Below are positions 45,342 through 53,540 of a DNA stretch of 64,000 bases, one piece after another. The stretch is from assembly GCF_021043395.1 (NCBI RefSeq), contig NZ_JAJNKE010000005.1, positions 1 through 64,000 of the forward strand, given 5' to 3'. The notes under the pieces are model-generated. The model was given only the letters and a program-made list of their open reading frames with translations, had not been told where the DNA came from and did no database searches. Origin of the DNA: Clostridium guangxiense. GTDB lineage: Bacteria; Bacillota; Clostridia; Clostridiales; Clostridiaceae. The number at the start of each line of letters is the position of its first letter. The stretch's first letter is position 1. The translations under genes were made by a program, and so were the position numbers.

Positions 45342-46310
45342 ATGTTTACACCTATACAAATTTTTGCTGATTGGCTTATTTACAATGCCTTTGGAATTGC
45401 TAAAGAAAGTAAACTTGGGAGTGCCCTTGATTTCTTTGTATTTGATACTATAAAAATATTTATCTTGTTACTGATAATAATTTATGCAATTACATTTATA
45501 AGAAGTTTTTTTCCACCAGAAAAAACAAGAAAAATTCTTGCTAAAAGTAAAGGAAGTACTTTTATAGGTCACATTCTTGCTGCTCTACTTGGAATTGTCA
45601 CTCCATTTTGTTCATGCTCAGCAGTTCCACTGTTTATTGGCTTTGTTGAAGCAGGAGTACCACTTGGAGTTACATTTTCATTTCTAATAGCGGCACCAAT
45701 GGTAAATGAAGTTGCGCTAGGACTTCTTTATGGATTGTTTGGATTAAAGATAGCCATAATTTATGTTTTATCTGGAGAAGCAATAGCTATTGTATCTGGA
45801 ATAATAATAGGAAAACTAAAAATGGAAAAACATGTAGAAGGTTATGTTTATGAAATGCAAGCAAATTCAGGTATAGAAATGCCTGATCCAACACTTAAAG
45901 AAAGATTACTTGATTCATGGACTTTTACGAAGGATTTAATAAAGAAAATATGGATATATGTAATAATAGGTATTGCAATAGGTGGGGTTATGCATGGCTG
46001 GATTCCAGCAGGTGCTTTGGCAAAATATGCAGGAAAAGATAATCCATTTGCAGTATTTGTAGCTGTTGTAATAGGAATTCCATTATACTCTAATGCAGCT
46101 GGTGTAATACCACTAGTTAGTGAGCTTACAAGAGCAGGTGTTTCAATGGGAACTTCTCTAGCATTTATGATGGCTGTAACAGGTCTTAGTTTGCCAGAAG
46201 GAATTCTTTTAAGAAGAGTTTTAAAACCTAAGCTATTAGCAGTATTTTATGTTGTTGTAGGATTGGGAATTATAATCACTGGATATATGTTTAATTTCAT
46301 AATAACGTAA
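45342..46310 (+). CDS. ArsP/DUF318 permease, putative organoarsenical exporter
   Basis: 322 residues, about eight to ten membrane helices. The family hallmark TPFCSCSAVPLFIGFVEAGVPLGVTFSFLIAAPMVNEVAL (about 88-127) contains the Cys pair implicated in binding trivalent organoarsenicals in ArsP. A repeat of the motif region occurs in NAAGVIPLVSELTRAGVSMGTSLAFMMAVTGLSLPEG. It lies in the ars cluster with ArsM, so export of methylarsenite made by ArsM is a reasonable inference. Other DUF318 members are implicated in different substrates, so specificity is not certain. Confidence 0.85.
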   Translation: MFTPIQIFADWLIYNAFGIAKESKLGSALDFFVFDTIKIFILLLIIIYAITFIRSFFPPEKTRKILAKSKGSTFIGHILAALLGIVTPFCSCSAVPLFIGFVEAGVPLGVTFSFLIAAPMVNEVALGLLYGLFGLKIAIIYVLSGEAIAIVSGIIIGKLKMEKHVEGYVYEMQANSGIEMPDPTLKERLLDSWTFTKDLIKKIWIYVIIGIAIGGVMHGWIPAGALAKYAGKDNPFAVFVAVVIGIPLYSNAAGVIPLVSELTRAGVSMGTSLAFMMAVTGLSLPEGILLRRVLKPKLLAVFYVVVGLGIIITGYMFNFIIT

Positions 46311-46346
46311 TACACAAATGTATAGCGAAAGGACGAATAGTATTTA

Positions 46347-46832
46347 ATGAGTAATTATATTTTATATGGAATAACATTAATTCTTTTAACTATTTCATTT
46401 TATAAAGACAAGAAAAAAACTAGGATGGCGCTTAAGAAAGCCTGGAAGTCATTTGAAAATATTTTGCCAGAATTTTTAGGAGTTATAATGCTCGTAGGTG
46501 TATTATTAGCTGCATTAAATGCAGAAGTAATATCAAAAATCATAGGAAGTAGTTCTGGATGGATTGGAGTTATAGTTGCTGCATTAGTTGGTTCCATAAC
46601 ATTAATACCTGGATTTGTAGCTTTTCCAACAGCTGCAATGCTTATGAAAAATGGAGCAGGCTCTATGCAAATAGCTGCCTTTATATCAACCTTAATGATG
46701 GTAGGAATTGTTACTATGCCAGTTGAAATAAAATATTTTGGCAAGAAACTAACTATCCTAAGAAATTTATTTGCATTTATTTTTTCTTTTATAGTTGCAT
46801 TTATAATTGGAAAGGTGGTTACTGGCATATGA
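46347..46832 (+). CDS. Half-size permease, DUF318-like, part 1
   Basis: 161 residues with four membrane helices. LPEFLGVIMLVGVLLAALNAEVISKIIG, GSITLIPGFVAFPTAAMLMKNGAGSMQIAAFISTLMMVGIVT and FIFSFIVAFIIGKVVTG resemble one half of a DUF318 permease but lack the FCSCSAVP motif. The stop overlaps the start of the next half by 4 bp (ATGA), indicating a coupled two-chain transporter. The start GAAAGGACG...ATG is reasonable. Substrate unknown. Confidence 0.75.
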   Translation: MSNYILYGITLILLTISFYKDKKKTRMALKKAWKSFENILPEFLGVIMLVGVLLAALNAEVISKIIGSSSGWIGVIVAALVGSITLIPGFVAFPTAAMLMKNGAGSMQIAAFISTLMMVGIVTMPVEIKYFGKKLTILRNLFAFIFSFIVAFIIGKVVTGI

Positions 46833-47362
46833 AAAAATTATTTATAAGATATAGATTTTTTATTGGAACATTTATTTTAGTTGGTATTATCACCGTATTT
46901 AATATGCAACTTGGACTTAAATCATTTAGTATTGCCGGATATAGTTTTAAAGAAATGGCCTTAGTTATACCACCAGTTTTTGTACTTTTAGGGTTACTTG
47001 ATATATGGGTTCCAAGAGAAACTATGATGAAATACATGGGTGAAGGTTCTGGAATTATTGGAATAGTACTTGCTATAATTATTGGGTCAGCAGCAGCAGG
47101 ACCACTTTATGGAGCTTTTCCTGTAGCAACAGTTTTTATGAAAAAAGGTGTGAAGTTTAGTAATATTCTTATATTTATTGGAGCATGGTCTACTACAAAA
47201 ATACCTATGCTGTTATTTGAAATGTCTGCACTAGGAAGTAAGTTTGCATTAACAAGATTAATTATTGATATTCCAGGTATCATAATAATCGCATATATAT
47301 TATCAGCATTTTTTTCTAAAGATGAGATAAAAAATATCTATAATAATTCAGAAAATCTATAA
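46829..47362 (+). CDS. Half-size permease, DUF318-like, part 2
   Basis: 177 residues, four to five membrane helices, with IGSAAAGPLYGAFPVATVFMKKGVKFSNILIFIGAWSTTKIPML in the conserved position. It overlaps the preceding half by 4 bp, so the two are likely made together and form one heterodimeric transporter. This one also lacks the Cys pair of the ArsP protein upstream. It is followed by a ferredoxin-like gene. A role in arsenic handling is inferred from context only. Confidence 0.75.
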   Translation: MKKLFIRYRFFIGTFILVGIITVFNMQLGLKSFSIAGYSFKEMALVIPPVFVLLGLLDIWVPRETMMKYMGEGSGIIGIVLAIIIGSAAAGPLYGAFPVATVFMKKGVKFSNILIFIGAWSTTKIPMLLFEMSALGSKFALTRLIIDIPGIIIIAYILSAFFSKDEIKNIYNNSENL

Positions 47363-47429
47363 AAAATAAGAAAGCTACAAAGTGATTTCTATCACTTTAT
47401 AAATAACTATTTTAGGGAGGATTAAATAT

Positions 47430-47669
47430 ATGTCAAAAACATGGTATCCAGTAATCGATTATGAACTTTGTAAAGAATGCGGAGCTTGTTTTAACAAGTG
47501 TAAACATGGAGTTTATAAGAAGGATGAAAATAGACCAATTGTAGTTTTACCAGAAGGTTGTGTTCAAGGGTGTAAAGGCTGTCAAACACTATGTCCTTCT
47601 GGAGCTATTCAATATGTTGGTGATAACGGACAAACTAGTGACTGTACTTGTGGTTGCTGTAATAGTTAA
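47430..47669 (+). CDS. Ferredoxin-like 4Fe-4S protein with Cys-rich tail
   Basis: 79 residues. One 4Fe-4S site is CKECGACFNKCKHGVY and a second Cys set is GCVQGCKGCQTLCPSGAIQY, with the CxxCxxxCP pattern. The tail DCTCGCCNS adds three more cysteines, reminiscent of arsenical- or metal-binding tails. It lies last in the first ars cluster before a terminator. It may act in electron transfer to a reductive step or bind As(III). A weak hairpin lies at 47379-47400 ahead of it. Confidence 0.85.
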   Translation: MSKTWYPVIDYELCKECGACFNKCKHGVYKKDENRPIVVLPEGCVQGCKGCQTLCPSGAIQYVGDNGQTSDCTCGCCNS

Positions 47670-47683
47670 ATACATTTTAGAAA

Positions 47684-47728
47684 AACGTACACGATTAATT
47701 AATTTTAGAAGTGTACGTTTATTTTTTT
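47684..47728 (+). terminator. Terminator after the ferredoxin-like gene
   Basis: AAACGTACAC / GTGTACGTTT, a 10-bp stem with a 20-nt loop, followed by ATTTTTTTAT. Confidence 0.85.
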
Positions 47729-47849
47729 ATATGTTAAATTCAGTAATTATGTTTTAAAAGAATTGGCACTTTCATTAAATAAAACTTAAATGTTAATACT
47801 ATAGTTAAAAAAATATTAATTTAGGGTTGCAAAAGTAAATGAAGTATCA

Positions 47850-47880
47850 TATGATTATAATTGAATATGTTCATATAGGA
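47850..47880. promoter_or_regulatory. Putative ArsR operator before the second arsR
   Basis: ATCATATGATTATAATTGAATATGTTCATATAGG region: imperfect palindrome (ATATGA...TTCATAT type) directly ahead of the GGAGG of the second arsR, similar in position to known ArsR sites. Confidence 0.5.
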
Positions 47881-47887
47881 GGCGAAA

Positions 47888-48274
47888 ATGATGGACTTGA
47901 TACAAGTGATAAAAGCATTATCTGACGAAACACGTATGAGAATATTAAATATACTTAAGGATGGAGATCTGTGTGTTTGTGAAATAGAGACAGTATTAGA
48001 TATTAGTCAATCTAATGCTTCAAGACATTTAACAAAGCTTACAACAGCTAAAATTCTCGATTACTATAAGGTAAATAAATACGTGTACTACAAAATAAAT
48101 GAAGATACTATTAAAGAATTTTCATTTGTAGATGAAATTATAAGGGAACATGCAGTTAAATTAGAACAATGTAAAAAAGATTTACAAAGATTAAAAAAGT
48201 ATAAAGACAGTGGCCTTGGTTGTGATGAATTGAAAGAAGGCAAAGTATGTTTTAATAATAATTGCATAGATTAG
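47888..48274 (+). CDS. arsR: Second ArsR family repressor
   Basis: 128 residues. The N-terminal winged helix ([20 protein letters not shown]) includes [20 protein letters not shown] (CVC As-binding motif). The long C-terminal tail is rich in Cys ([19 protein letters not shown]) and may add binding ligands. A GGAGG site precedes two consecutive ATGs (47888, 47891); which is used is unclear. It leads the acr3-arsC-arsD-arsA cluster and is followed within 15 bp by acr3. Confidence 0.92.
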   Translation: MMDLIQVIKALSDETRMRILNILKDGDLCVCEIETVLDISQSNASRHLTKLTTAKILDYYKVNKYVYYKINEDTIKEFSFVDEIIREHAVKLEQCKKDLQRLKKYKDSGLGCDELKEGKVCFNNNCID

Positions 48275-48285
48275 GAGTGAATAAA

Positions 48286-49341
48286 TTGAATAATAAAACA
48301 TCGAAATTATCTTGGCTTGATCGTTATTTAACGGTATGGATTTTCTCAGCTATGGCACTTGGAATATTTTTAGGATGGGCTGTGCCGAGTCTTTCTAACA
48401 CATTATCAAGCTTATCCGTAGGAACGACATCTATTCCTATGGCTATAGGACTTATAGTTATGATGTATCCACCGCTTGCAAAAGTTAATTATAAAGAACT
48501 CCCTAAAGTTTTTAAAAATCCTAAAGTTTTAGGGTTATCACTTTTACAGAACTGGATTATAGGACCAATTTTAATGTTTATACTTGGAATTATTTTCTTA
48601 AGGTCATATCCAGCGTTTATGACAGGACTTATATTAATTGGTCTTGCAAGATGTATTGCTATGGTTATTGTTTGGAATAGTCTAGCTGATGGTGACACAG
48701 ACTATGCAGCTGGTCTTGTAGCTTTTAATTCAATTTTTCAGGTTATTTTTTATTCAATATATTGTTATATATTTATAACTGTTTTACCAACTTGGTTTGG
48801 ACTTACTGGCTACAAAGTGGATATTTCTATGGCTAAAGTAGCAGAATCCGTAGCAATTTATCTTGGAATACCATTTGCAGCAGGTTTACTTACAAGGCTA
48901 TTCCTTGAACCTAAAATGGGAAAAGAATGGTATACAAAAAAATTTGTGCCTAAGATAAGCCCACTGGCATTAATTGCATTATTATTTACTATTGTAATTA
49001 TGTTTACGTATAAAGGTAAATATATAGTTGATCTCCCACTTGACGTTGTAAGAATTGCAATTCCACTTTTAATATATTTTGTCATAATGTTTTCAGCTTC
49101 ATTTTTTATAAGTTATAAATCAGGAATAGATTATCACAAAACTGTAAGTCTTTCCTTCACTGCAGCAAGTAATAATTTTGAACTTGCAATAGCTGTTGCA
49201 GTTGCAGTATTTGGAATAGAATCAAAAGAAGCTTTTACAGCAGTTATAGGGCCATTAGTTGAGGTTCCTGTAATGATAGGTCTTGTAAATATAGCACGAC
49301 ATTGGGGGCGAAAATATTTTAAAATGCCTACAAAACAATAG
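48286..49341 (+). CDS. arsB: ACR3-type arsenite efflux transporter
   Basis: 351 residues from TTG 48286, chosen because AGGAGTG sits 6 bp upstream; the ATG at 48262 falls inside arsR and before that site. About ten membrane helices. The essential Cys is in [58 protein letters not shown] and [16 protein letters not shown] are typical ACR3 segments. It exports As(III) and can dock with ArsA ATPase, which is encoded downstream. Confidence 0.93.
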   Translation: MNNKTSKLSWLDRYLTVWIFSAMALGIFLGWAVPSLSNTLSSLSVGTTSIPMAIGLIVMMYPPLAKVNYKELPKVFKNPKVLGLSLLQNWIIGPILMFILGIIFLRSYPAFMTGLILIGLARCIAMVIVWNSLADGDTDYAAGLVAFNSIFQVIFYSIYCYIFITVLPTWFGLTGYKVDISMAKVAESVAIYLGIPFAAGLLTRLFLEPKMGKEWYTKKFVPKISPLALIALLFTIVIMFTYKGKYIVDLPLDVVRIAIPLLIYFVIMFSASFFISYKSGIDYHKTVSLSFTAASNNFELAIAVAVAVFGIESKEAFTAVIGPLVEVPVMIGLVNIARHWGRKYFKMPTKQ

Positions 49342-49372
49342 ATAAAAATTAGATTAGATGGAGGAAGATAAA

Positions 49373-49783
49373 ATGAAGCCAAAAGTAGCATTCATATGCG
49401 TACACAACTCTTGCAGATCTCAAATGGCAGAAGCACTTTCAAAATTATTTGCAAGTGATGTATTTGAATCTTATTCTGCGGGAACAGAATTAAGAGATAC
49501 CATAAATCAAGATGCAGTTAGAATTATAAATGATTTATATAACGTTGATATGAATAAAGAGCATAAATCAAAGTTACTGAAGGATATTCCGAGTGTTGAT
49601 ATAGTAGTAAAAATGGGCTGTAATGTAGTATGCCCTTTCCTACCTGCAAAGCATACAGAAGACTGGGGATTAGATGATCCTACAGGGAAAAATGATGAAG
49701 AATTTATAAAGATAGCAAAAAACATTGAGAAAAAGGTTAAAGATTTGGCTGAAAGAATTAAAAATAATGAAATTAAATTATAA
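49373..49783 (+). CDS. arsC: Thioredoxin-coupled arsenate reductase (LMW-PTP fold)
   Basis: 136 residues from ATG 49373 (GGAGGAAG upstream); the longer ATG 49358 starts at the ribosome binding site itself. The phosphatase-like P-loop is CVHNSCRSQMAEALSKLF (CX5R, nucleophile Cys near residue 9), and KMGCNVVCPFLPAKHTEDWGLDDP contains the further Cys pair needed for the disulfide cascade. It reduces As(V) to As(III) for efflux by ACR3. The gene follows acr3 by 31 bp. Confidence 0.94.
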   Translation: MKPKVAFICVHNSCRSQMAEALSKLFASDVFESYSAGTELRDTINQDAVRIINDLYNVDMNKEHKSKLLKDIPSVDIVVKMGCNVVCPFLPAKHTEDWGLDDPTGKNDEEFIKIAKNIEKKVKDLAERIKNNEIKL

Positions 49784-49797
49784 GAGGAGCGATAAAT

Positions 49798-50178
49798 ATG
49801 AGTAAAATAGAAATTTTTGATCCAGCTATGTGCTGTTCAACAGGAGTTTGTGGACCAAGTATAAATAAAGAACTTTTAAGAGTCTCAACAGTTATAAATA
49901 ATATGATTAAAAAAGGTGCTAATGTAACACGCCATAATCTTTCCAGTGAACCACAGGCATTTGTAGATAACAAGAAGGTTAACAAATATTTAAATTCAAA
50001 AGGTGCTGACATTCTTCCAATAACACTTGTTGACGGTGAGATTAAAAAGGTTAAAGAATACCCAACAAATGAGGAATTTGCTTATTGGTCAGGACTTTCT
50101 AAGGAAGAAATATCTAATATGACAATAAAAAAACCTACTAAAAGAAGCTGCGGCTGTGGACATAAAGGCTGCTGCTAG
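49798..50178 (+). CDS. arsD: Arsenite metallochaperone and repressor ArsD
   Basis: 126 residues. KIEIFDPAMCCSTGVCGPSI contains the three conserved cysteines (CC and C) that bind As(III), with a C-terminal Cys cluster CGCGHKGCC. ArsD delivers As(III) to ArsA and weakly represses ars genes. It sits directly before arsA, the common arsDA order, with a 14-bp gap. Confidence 0.95.
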   Translation: MSKIEIFDPAMCCSTGVCGPSINKELLRVSTVINNMIKKGANVTRHNLSSEPQAFVDNKKVNKYLNSKGADILPITLVDGEIKKVKEYPTNEEFAYWSGLSKEEISNMTIKKPTKRSCGCGHKGCC

Positions 50179-50191
50179 AAAGAGGGATTAA

Positions 50192-51943
50192 ATGAATAAA
50201 CTATTTAACCTAGAAGATATTAACCTAACAAAATATATTTTTTTTACAGGAAAAGGTGGAGTTGGCAAAACTTCAACGGCTTGTGCTACTGCAGTTACTC
50301 TTGCTGATCAAGGCAAAAATGTACTTTTAATAAGTACTGATCCAGCATCTAATTTACAAGATGTATTTGGTATTGAGCTTAATAATAAAGGAACTTCTAT
50401 AAAAGAAGTTCCCACTCTTGTAGTAGTAAATCTTAATCCTGAAGAAGCAGCTAAAGAATATAGAGAGTCTGTTTTAGAACCTTATAGATGTAAACTTCCC
50501 AAATCAGTAATAGATAATATGGAAGAACAACTTTCTGGTTCTTGTACCGTTGAGATAGCTGCATTTAATGAATTTTCAAATTTTATAACGGATGAAAATC
50601 TAAAGAAAAAGTATGATAATATAATATTTGATACAGCACCAACTGGTCATACTTTAAGAATGTTACAACTCCCTTCAGCTTGGAGCAATTTTATCAGTGA
50701 AAGTACTCATGGAGCTTCATGTCTAGGTCAATTAGCTGGACTAGGAGATAAAAAAGAAATGTATAAGAAAGCTGTTGAAACTTTATCAGATGCCGAAATT
50801 ACTACATTGATATTAATTTCAAGACCTGAATATTCTCCGCTCAAAGAATCCGAAAGAGCCTCACTTGAATTAAAAGATATAGGAATTAGCAATCAAATCT
50901 TAGTTATTAATGGTGTAATTGAAGAAAGTCTTGAAAATGATGAAATATCAAACGGTTTATATGAAAAACAAAATGAGGCTCTTAAAAATATTCCTGAAAA
51001 TTTAAGAAATATTGAAACTTATAAGATACCTTTAAGGTCATATAATGTCACAGGGATTAATAATGTACGAATGTTGCTAAAGAAAGATATTAAAGAAGAT
51101 AATGATAATAAACTTAATACAGAAGATTTAAAAGGTATAAAAAATCTTATTGACGACTTATATTTTAACAAAAAGAAAGTGATTTTTACTATGGGAAAAG
51201 GCGGCGTTGGAAAAACTACTTTAGCTGCAACCATTGCACTAGGTCTTTCAGAAAAAGGCGTGAAAGTTCATTTAGCAACCACAGATCCAGCTGCTCATTT
51301 AAAATTTGTTATTAGTGAAGGTAATAACATAACTTTAAGTAAAATAGATGAAAAGAAAGAGCTTCAAAAATATAAAGAAGAAGTATTAAAAAAAGCCAGA
51401 GAGACTATGGGTGAAGAAGATATTGCTTATATAGAAGAAGATTTACGTTCACCTTGTACTCAAGAAATTGCAGTGTTTAGAGCCTTTGCAGATATAGTGG
51501 ATAAAGCAAAAAATGAAGTAGTAGTTATAGATACTGCACCTACAGGTCATACTTTATTGTTATTAGATTCAACTCAGAGTTATAATAAAGAGATTAAAAG
51601 GTCTGAAGGAGATATTCCTGAATCAGTTTTAAGGCTTCTTCCTAGATTAAAAAATGAAAAAGAGACAGAAGTTGTAATAGTAACTCTTCCAGAAGCAACT
51701 CCTGTATATGAAGCTATGAGACTCCAGGATGATTTAAAAAGAGCTGGAATTAATAATAAATGGTGGGTAATTAATTCAAGTCTATTTATTACTGATACTA
51801 AAAGTGATTTTTTAAAGACAAAAGCTAAAAGTGAAATTCAGTGGATAAATAAGGTCAATGAAATCTCATCTGGAAACTTTGCTGTTGTTGCATGGAATAG
51901 TGGTGAGATTAAAGGAGATAACCTTAGAAACCTGATAAAATAA
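50192..51943 (+). CDS. arsA: Arsenite-transporting ATPase ArsA
   Basis: 583 residues, a tandem duplicated ATPase. The first half has GKGGVGKTSTACATAVTLAD (near 17-36) and DTAPTGHTLRMLQLP; the second has GKGGVGKTTLAATIALGLSE (near 335) and DTAPTGHTLLLLDST. Metal-site cysteines are in SGSCTVEIA and RSPCTQEIAVF (each half), matching the Cys pair that with ArsD forms the allosteric As(III) site. It energises ACR3 or ArsB with ATP. Last gene before the terminator. Confidence 0.97.
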   Translation: MNKLFNLEDINLTKYIFFTGKGGVGKTSTACATAVTLADQGKNVLLISTDPASNLQDVFGIELNNKGTSIKEVPTLVVVNLNPEEAAKEYRESVLEPYRCKLPKSVIDNMEEQLSGSCTVEIAAFNEFSNFITDENLKKKYDNIIFDTAPTGHTLRMLQLPSAWSNFISESTHGASCLGQLAGLGDKKEMYKKAVETLSDAEITTLILISRPEYSPLKESERASLELKDIGISNQILVINGVIEESLENDEISNGLYEKQNEALKNIPENLRNIETYKIPLRSYNVTGINNVRMLLKKDIKEDNDNKLNTEDLKGIKNLIDDLYFNKKKVIFTMGKGGVGKTTLAATIALGLSEKGVKVHLATTDPAAHLKFVISEGNNITLSKIDEKKELQKYKEEVLKKARETMGEEDIAYIEEDLRSPCTQEIAVFRAFADIVDKAKNEVVVIDTAPTGHTLLLLDSTQSYNKEIKRSEGDIPESVLRLLPRLKNEKETEVVIVTLPEATPVYEAMRLQDDLKRAGINNKWWVINSSLFITDTKSDFLKTKAKSEIQWINKVNEISSGNFAVVAWNSGEIKGDNLRNLIK

Positions 51944-51961
51944 TTTAATGAGTCCATATAA

Positions 51962-52006
51962 AACACTATGATAGCCTTTTGGCAAGGATATCATAGTGTT
52001 TTTGTG
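51962..52006 (+). terminator. Terminator after arsA
   Basis: AACACTATGATA / TATCATAGTGTT, a 12-bp stem with a 15-nt loop, followed by a T-rich tract. Confidence 0.9.
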
Positions 52007-52133
52007 TTTTGCAAATATTGATTTCTACTTTGCACAAATAGCACCTTCTCTGGTACTACCCCAAGTAAAATATTTTTAATGGTAATATATGTCTTAAAGT
52101 GGGTGGAAATTTGATTTTTGATCCATTTTTTGT

Positions 52134-52155
52134 CTTAGCGTGGGTTTTGTCGGAT
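52134..52155. repeat. Partial Tn3-type inverted-repeat inner half
   Basis: CTTAGCGTGGGTTTTGTCGG matches the inner half of Tn4430-like terminal repeats (CTTAGCGTGG...), but the outer tip is not found at the expected place. It may be a relic of an older transposon end. Confidence 0.4.
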
Positions 52156-52282
52156 TAACTATACTATAAAAATATATATTAAACATAGTAAACTAAGAAT
52201 CATAACTCTTTAAATTTTATACTTTGTTTACTATAAAACTATACCTAAAACTCATAGTAAAGAAAGTACTTGCATACTTATT

Positions 52283-52402
52283 CATTTGACCATATTAATC
52301 ATATTTCTGAATTGTAAATTTTGTCAAGGTCGTGCTTTTCAACGTTCATTTTAACCTTGATTAAATTTATAATTCAGAGTACCTTTTTCAAAGGTCAAAT
52401 GC
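52283..52402. repeat. Long imperfect palindrome at the right edge of the ars region
   Basis: CATTTGACC...TTCTGAATTGTAAATTT...GTCAAGGT pairs with ACCTTGAT...AAATTTATAATTCAGAG...GGTCAAATG around a 20-nt centre. The position next to the Tn3-type end suggests a recombination or resolution site rather than a terminator. 52007-52464 has no gene. Confidence 0.6.
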
Positions 52403-52464
52403 TGGTATACCTTCCGTATATATAAACAAAGTTATACACATTGATTTTACTAAGTTAAAGTAAT

Positions 52465-52501
52465 CTTAATATAGATAATCCGACAATGTTGGCGCTACCC
52501 C
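52465..52501. repeat. Tn3-family right terminal inverted repeat
   Basis: CTTAATATAGATAATCCGAC followed by AATGTTGGCGCTACCCC. Read from its tip, GGGGTAGCGCCAACATTGTCGGA follows the Tn4430 pattern (GGGGTACCGCCAGCATTTCGGA, from memory). The tip faces the RIT genes, so the transposon body lies to the left. A 18-bp part repeats at 42123. Confidence 0.72.
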
Positions 52502-52503
52502 AT
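52486..52503. repeat. 18-bp direct repeat, right copy (Tn3-type tip)
   Basis: Identical and in the same orientation as 42123-42140. Recombination between the two copies would remove about 10.36 kb (the ars genes plus transposase fragment) and restore an RIT element of about 3.5 kb. Confidence 0.85.
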
Positions 52504-52505
52504 GT

Positions 52506-53540
52506 TTACCTAAGTCCGTACAGTTTGCGGATCAAGTTATCATTATTTTCCCAAACTGGTTGTTCTAGAGGTAAAGTGTCATTTTTCATGGTGATCTTTT
52601 GTATAGCCAAGCGTTTCATTTCAGTATCAGCATAAGCGTAAATTCGGGTTGTATTTACGTCAGAATGTCCTAGAAACTCGGATAATAAAGGCAATGGCAT
52701 TCCACCACGATATAAATGAATTGCTCTTGTATGCCTCAACTGGTGCGGATGAACCTTATTAGGAACTTCATCACAACTTTGTTTTGCCAACTTTCCATAT
52801 CTATTCATAAAACTTGCAACATTATCAGGAGACATTTGATTCTTTATACCGTGTATTATTGTGTAAAAAAGATAGTCATCATTTTTACGAATTTCAATAG
52901 GGTGGAATTTATCTAAATAGTACCGAAAATGTTCCACGGTTTTATCCATAATAGGAACTAGTCTTGTTTTTGAACCTTTTCCAGTTAGTTGAACAATTGA
53001 ACTTTTAGGTTGTACTTGAATATCCTTGACCTTTAGATTCAGCATTTCCCCGCAACGTGCTGCTGTATCATACATTAAAATCATAAAAAATCTATCTCTA
53101 ATACCATATTTACTGTTTAATGGCTGCTGCAGCAATGCTTGTAGTGCTTTTTCACTCATGTATTCTACGATAGTAGAAGTACACTTTTTTACAGGAACTT
53201 TTGAAACTTCTGACTGAAGTATAATATAAGATGAATCAACCATTCCTGCATATTTAAAAAATGATCTGAGTACCATCAACCTTTGATTCCTAGTAGAAAT
53301 GCTACAACCTCGAGTCTCTTGTAACCAATCTAAATAGCTACAAATAGTTATATTATCCAGATATTCAAAAGATATTTGAGTTATTGGAATTTGTTTTTCA
53401 TCCTGCAAATAATCTATCAAGAGATTCAATGTTTCTTTATATGATTTTATAGTGTTAAAACTATAGCATTTTTGTTTTGGAAGGTAGGTAGTTAAAAAAC
53501 TTCGTATAATCTTAAAGAAAGTATCATCTTTAAATTTCAT
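52506..53540 (-). CDS. RIT tyrosine recombinase, third gene (RitC)
   Basis: 344 residues from ATG 53540, which overlaps the ritB stop as ATGA. It has an N-terminal SAM-like core-binding domain (TYLPKQKCYSFNTIKSYKETLNLLIDYL) and a C-terminal catalytic domain with DTAARCGEMLNLKVKD (Arg I), HPHQLRHTRAIHLYRGG (HxxR), and LGHSDVNTTRIYAYAD (His and nucleophile Tyr). Arg-His-Arg-His-Tyr residues all look intact. Last of three overlapping recombinases, as in recombinase-in-trio elements; its stop is only 4 bp from the Tn3-like tip. Confidence 0.9.
   Translation of the reverse strand: MKFKDDTFFKIIRSFLTTYLPKQKCYSFNTIKSYKETLNLLIDYLQDEKQIPITQISFEYLDNITICSYLDWLQETRGCSISTRNQRLMVLRSFFKYAGMVDSSYIILQSEVSKVPVKKCTSTIVEYMSEKALQALLQQPLNSKYGIRDRFFMILMYDTAARCGEMLNLKVKDIQVQPKSSIVQLTGKGSKTRLVPIMDKTVEHFRYYLDKFHPIEIRKNDDYLFYTIIHGIKNQMSPDNVASFMNRYGKLAKQSCDEVPNKVHPHQLRHTRAIHLYRGGMPLPLLSEFLGHSDVNTTRIYAYADTEMKRLAIQKITMKNDTLPLEQPVWENNDNLIRKLYGLR

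Noticed and set aside
45342-47362. One large permease gene broken by mutation at 46829
   Set aside because: The two halves overlap by exactly ATGA and each has a proper start, which is typical for coupled two-chain permeases. No frameshift repair would join them cleanly.
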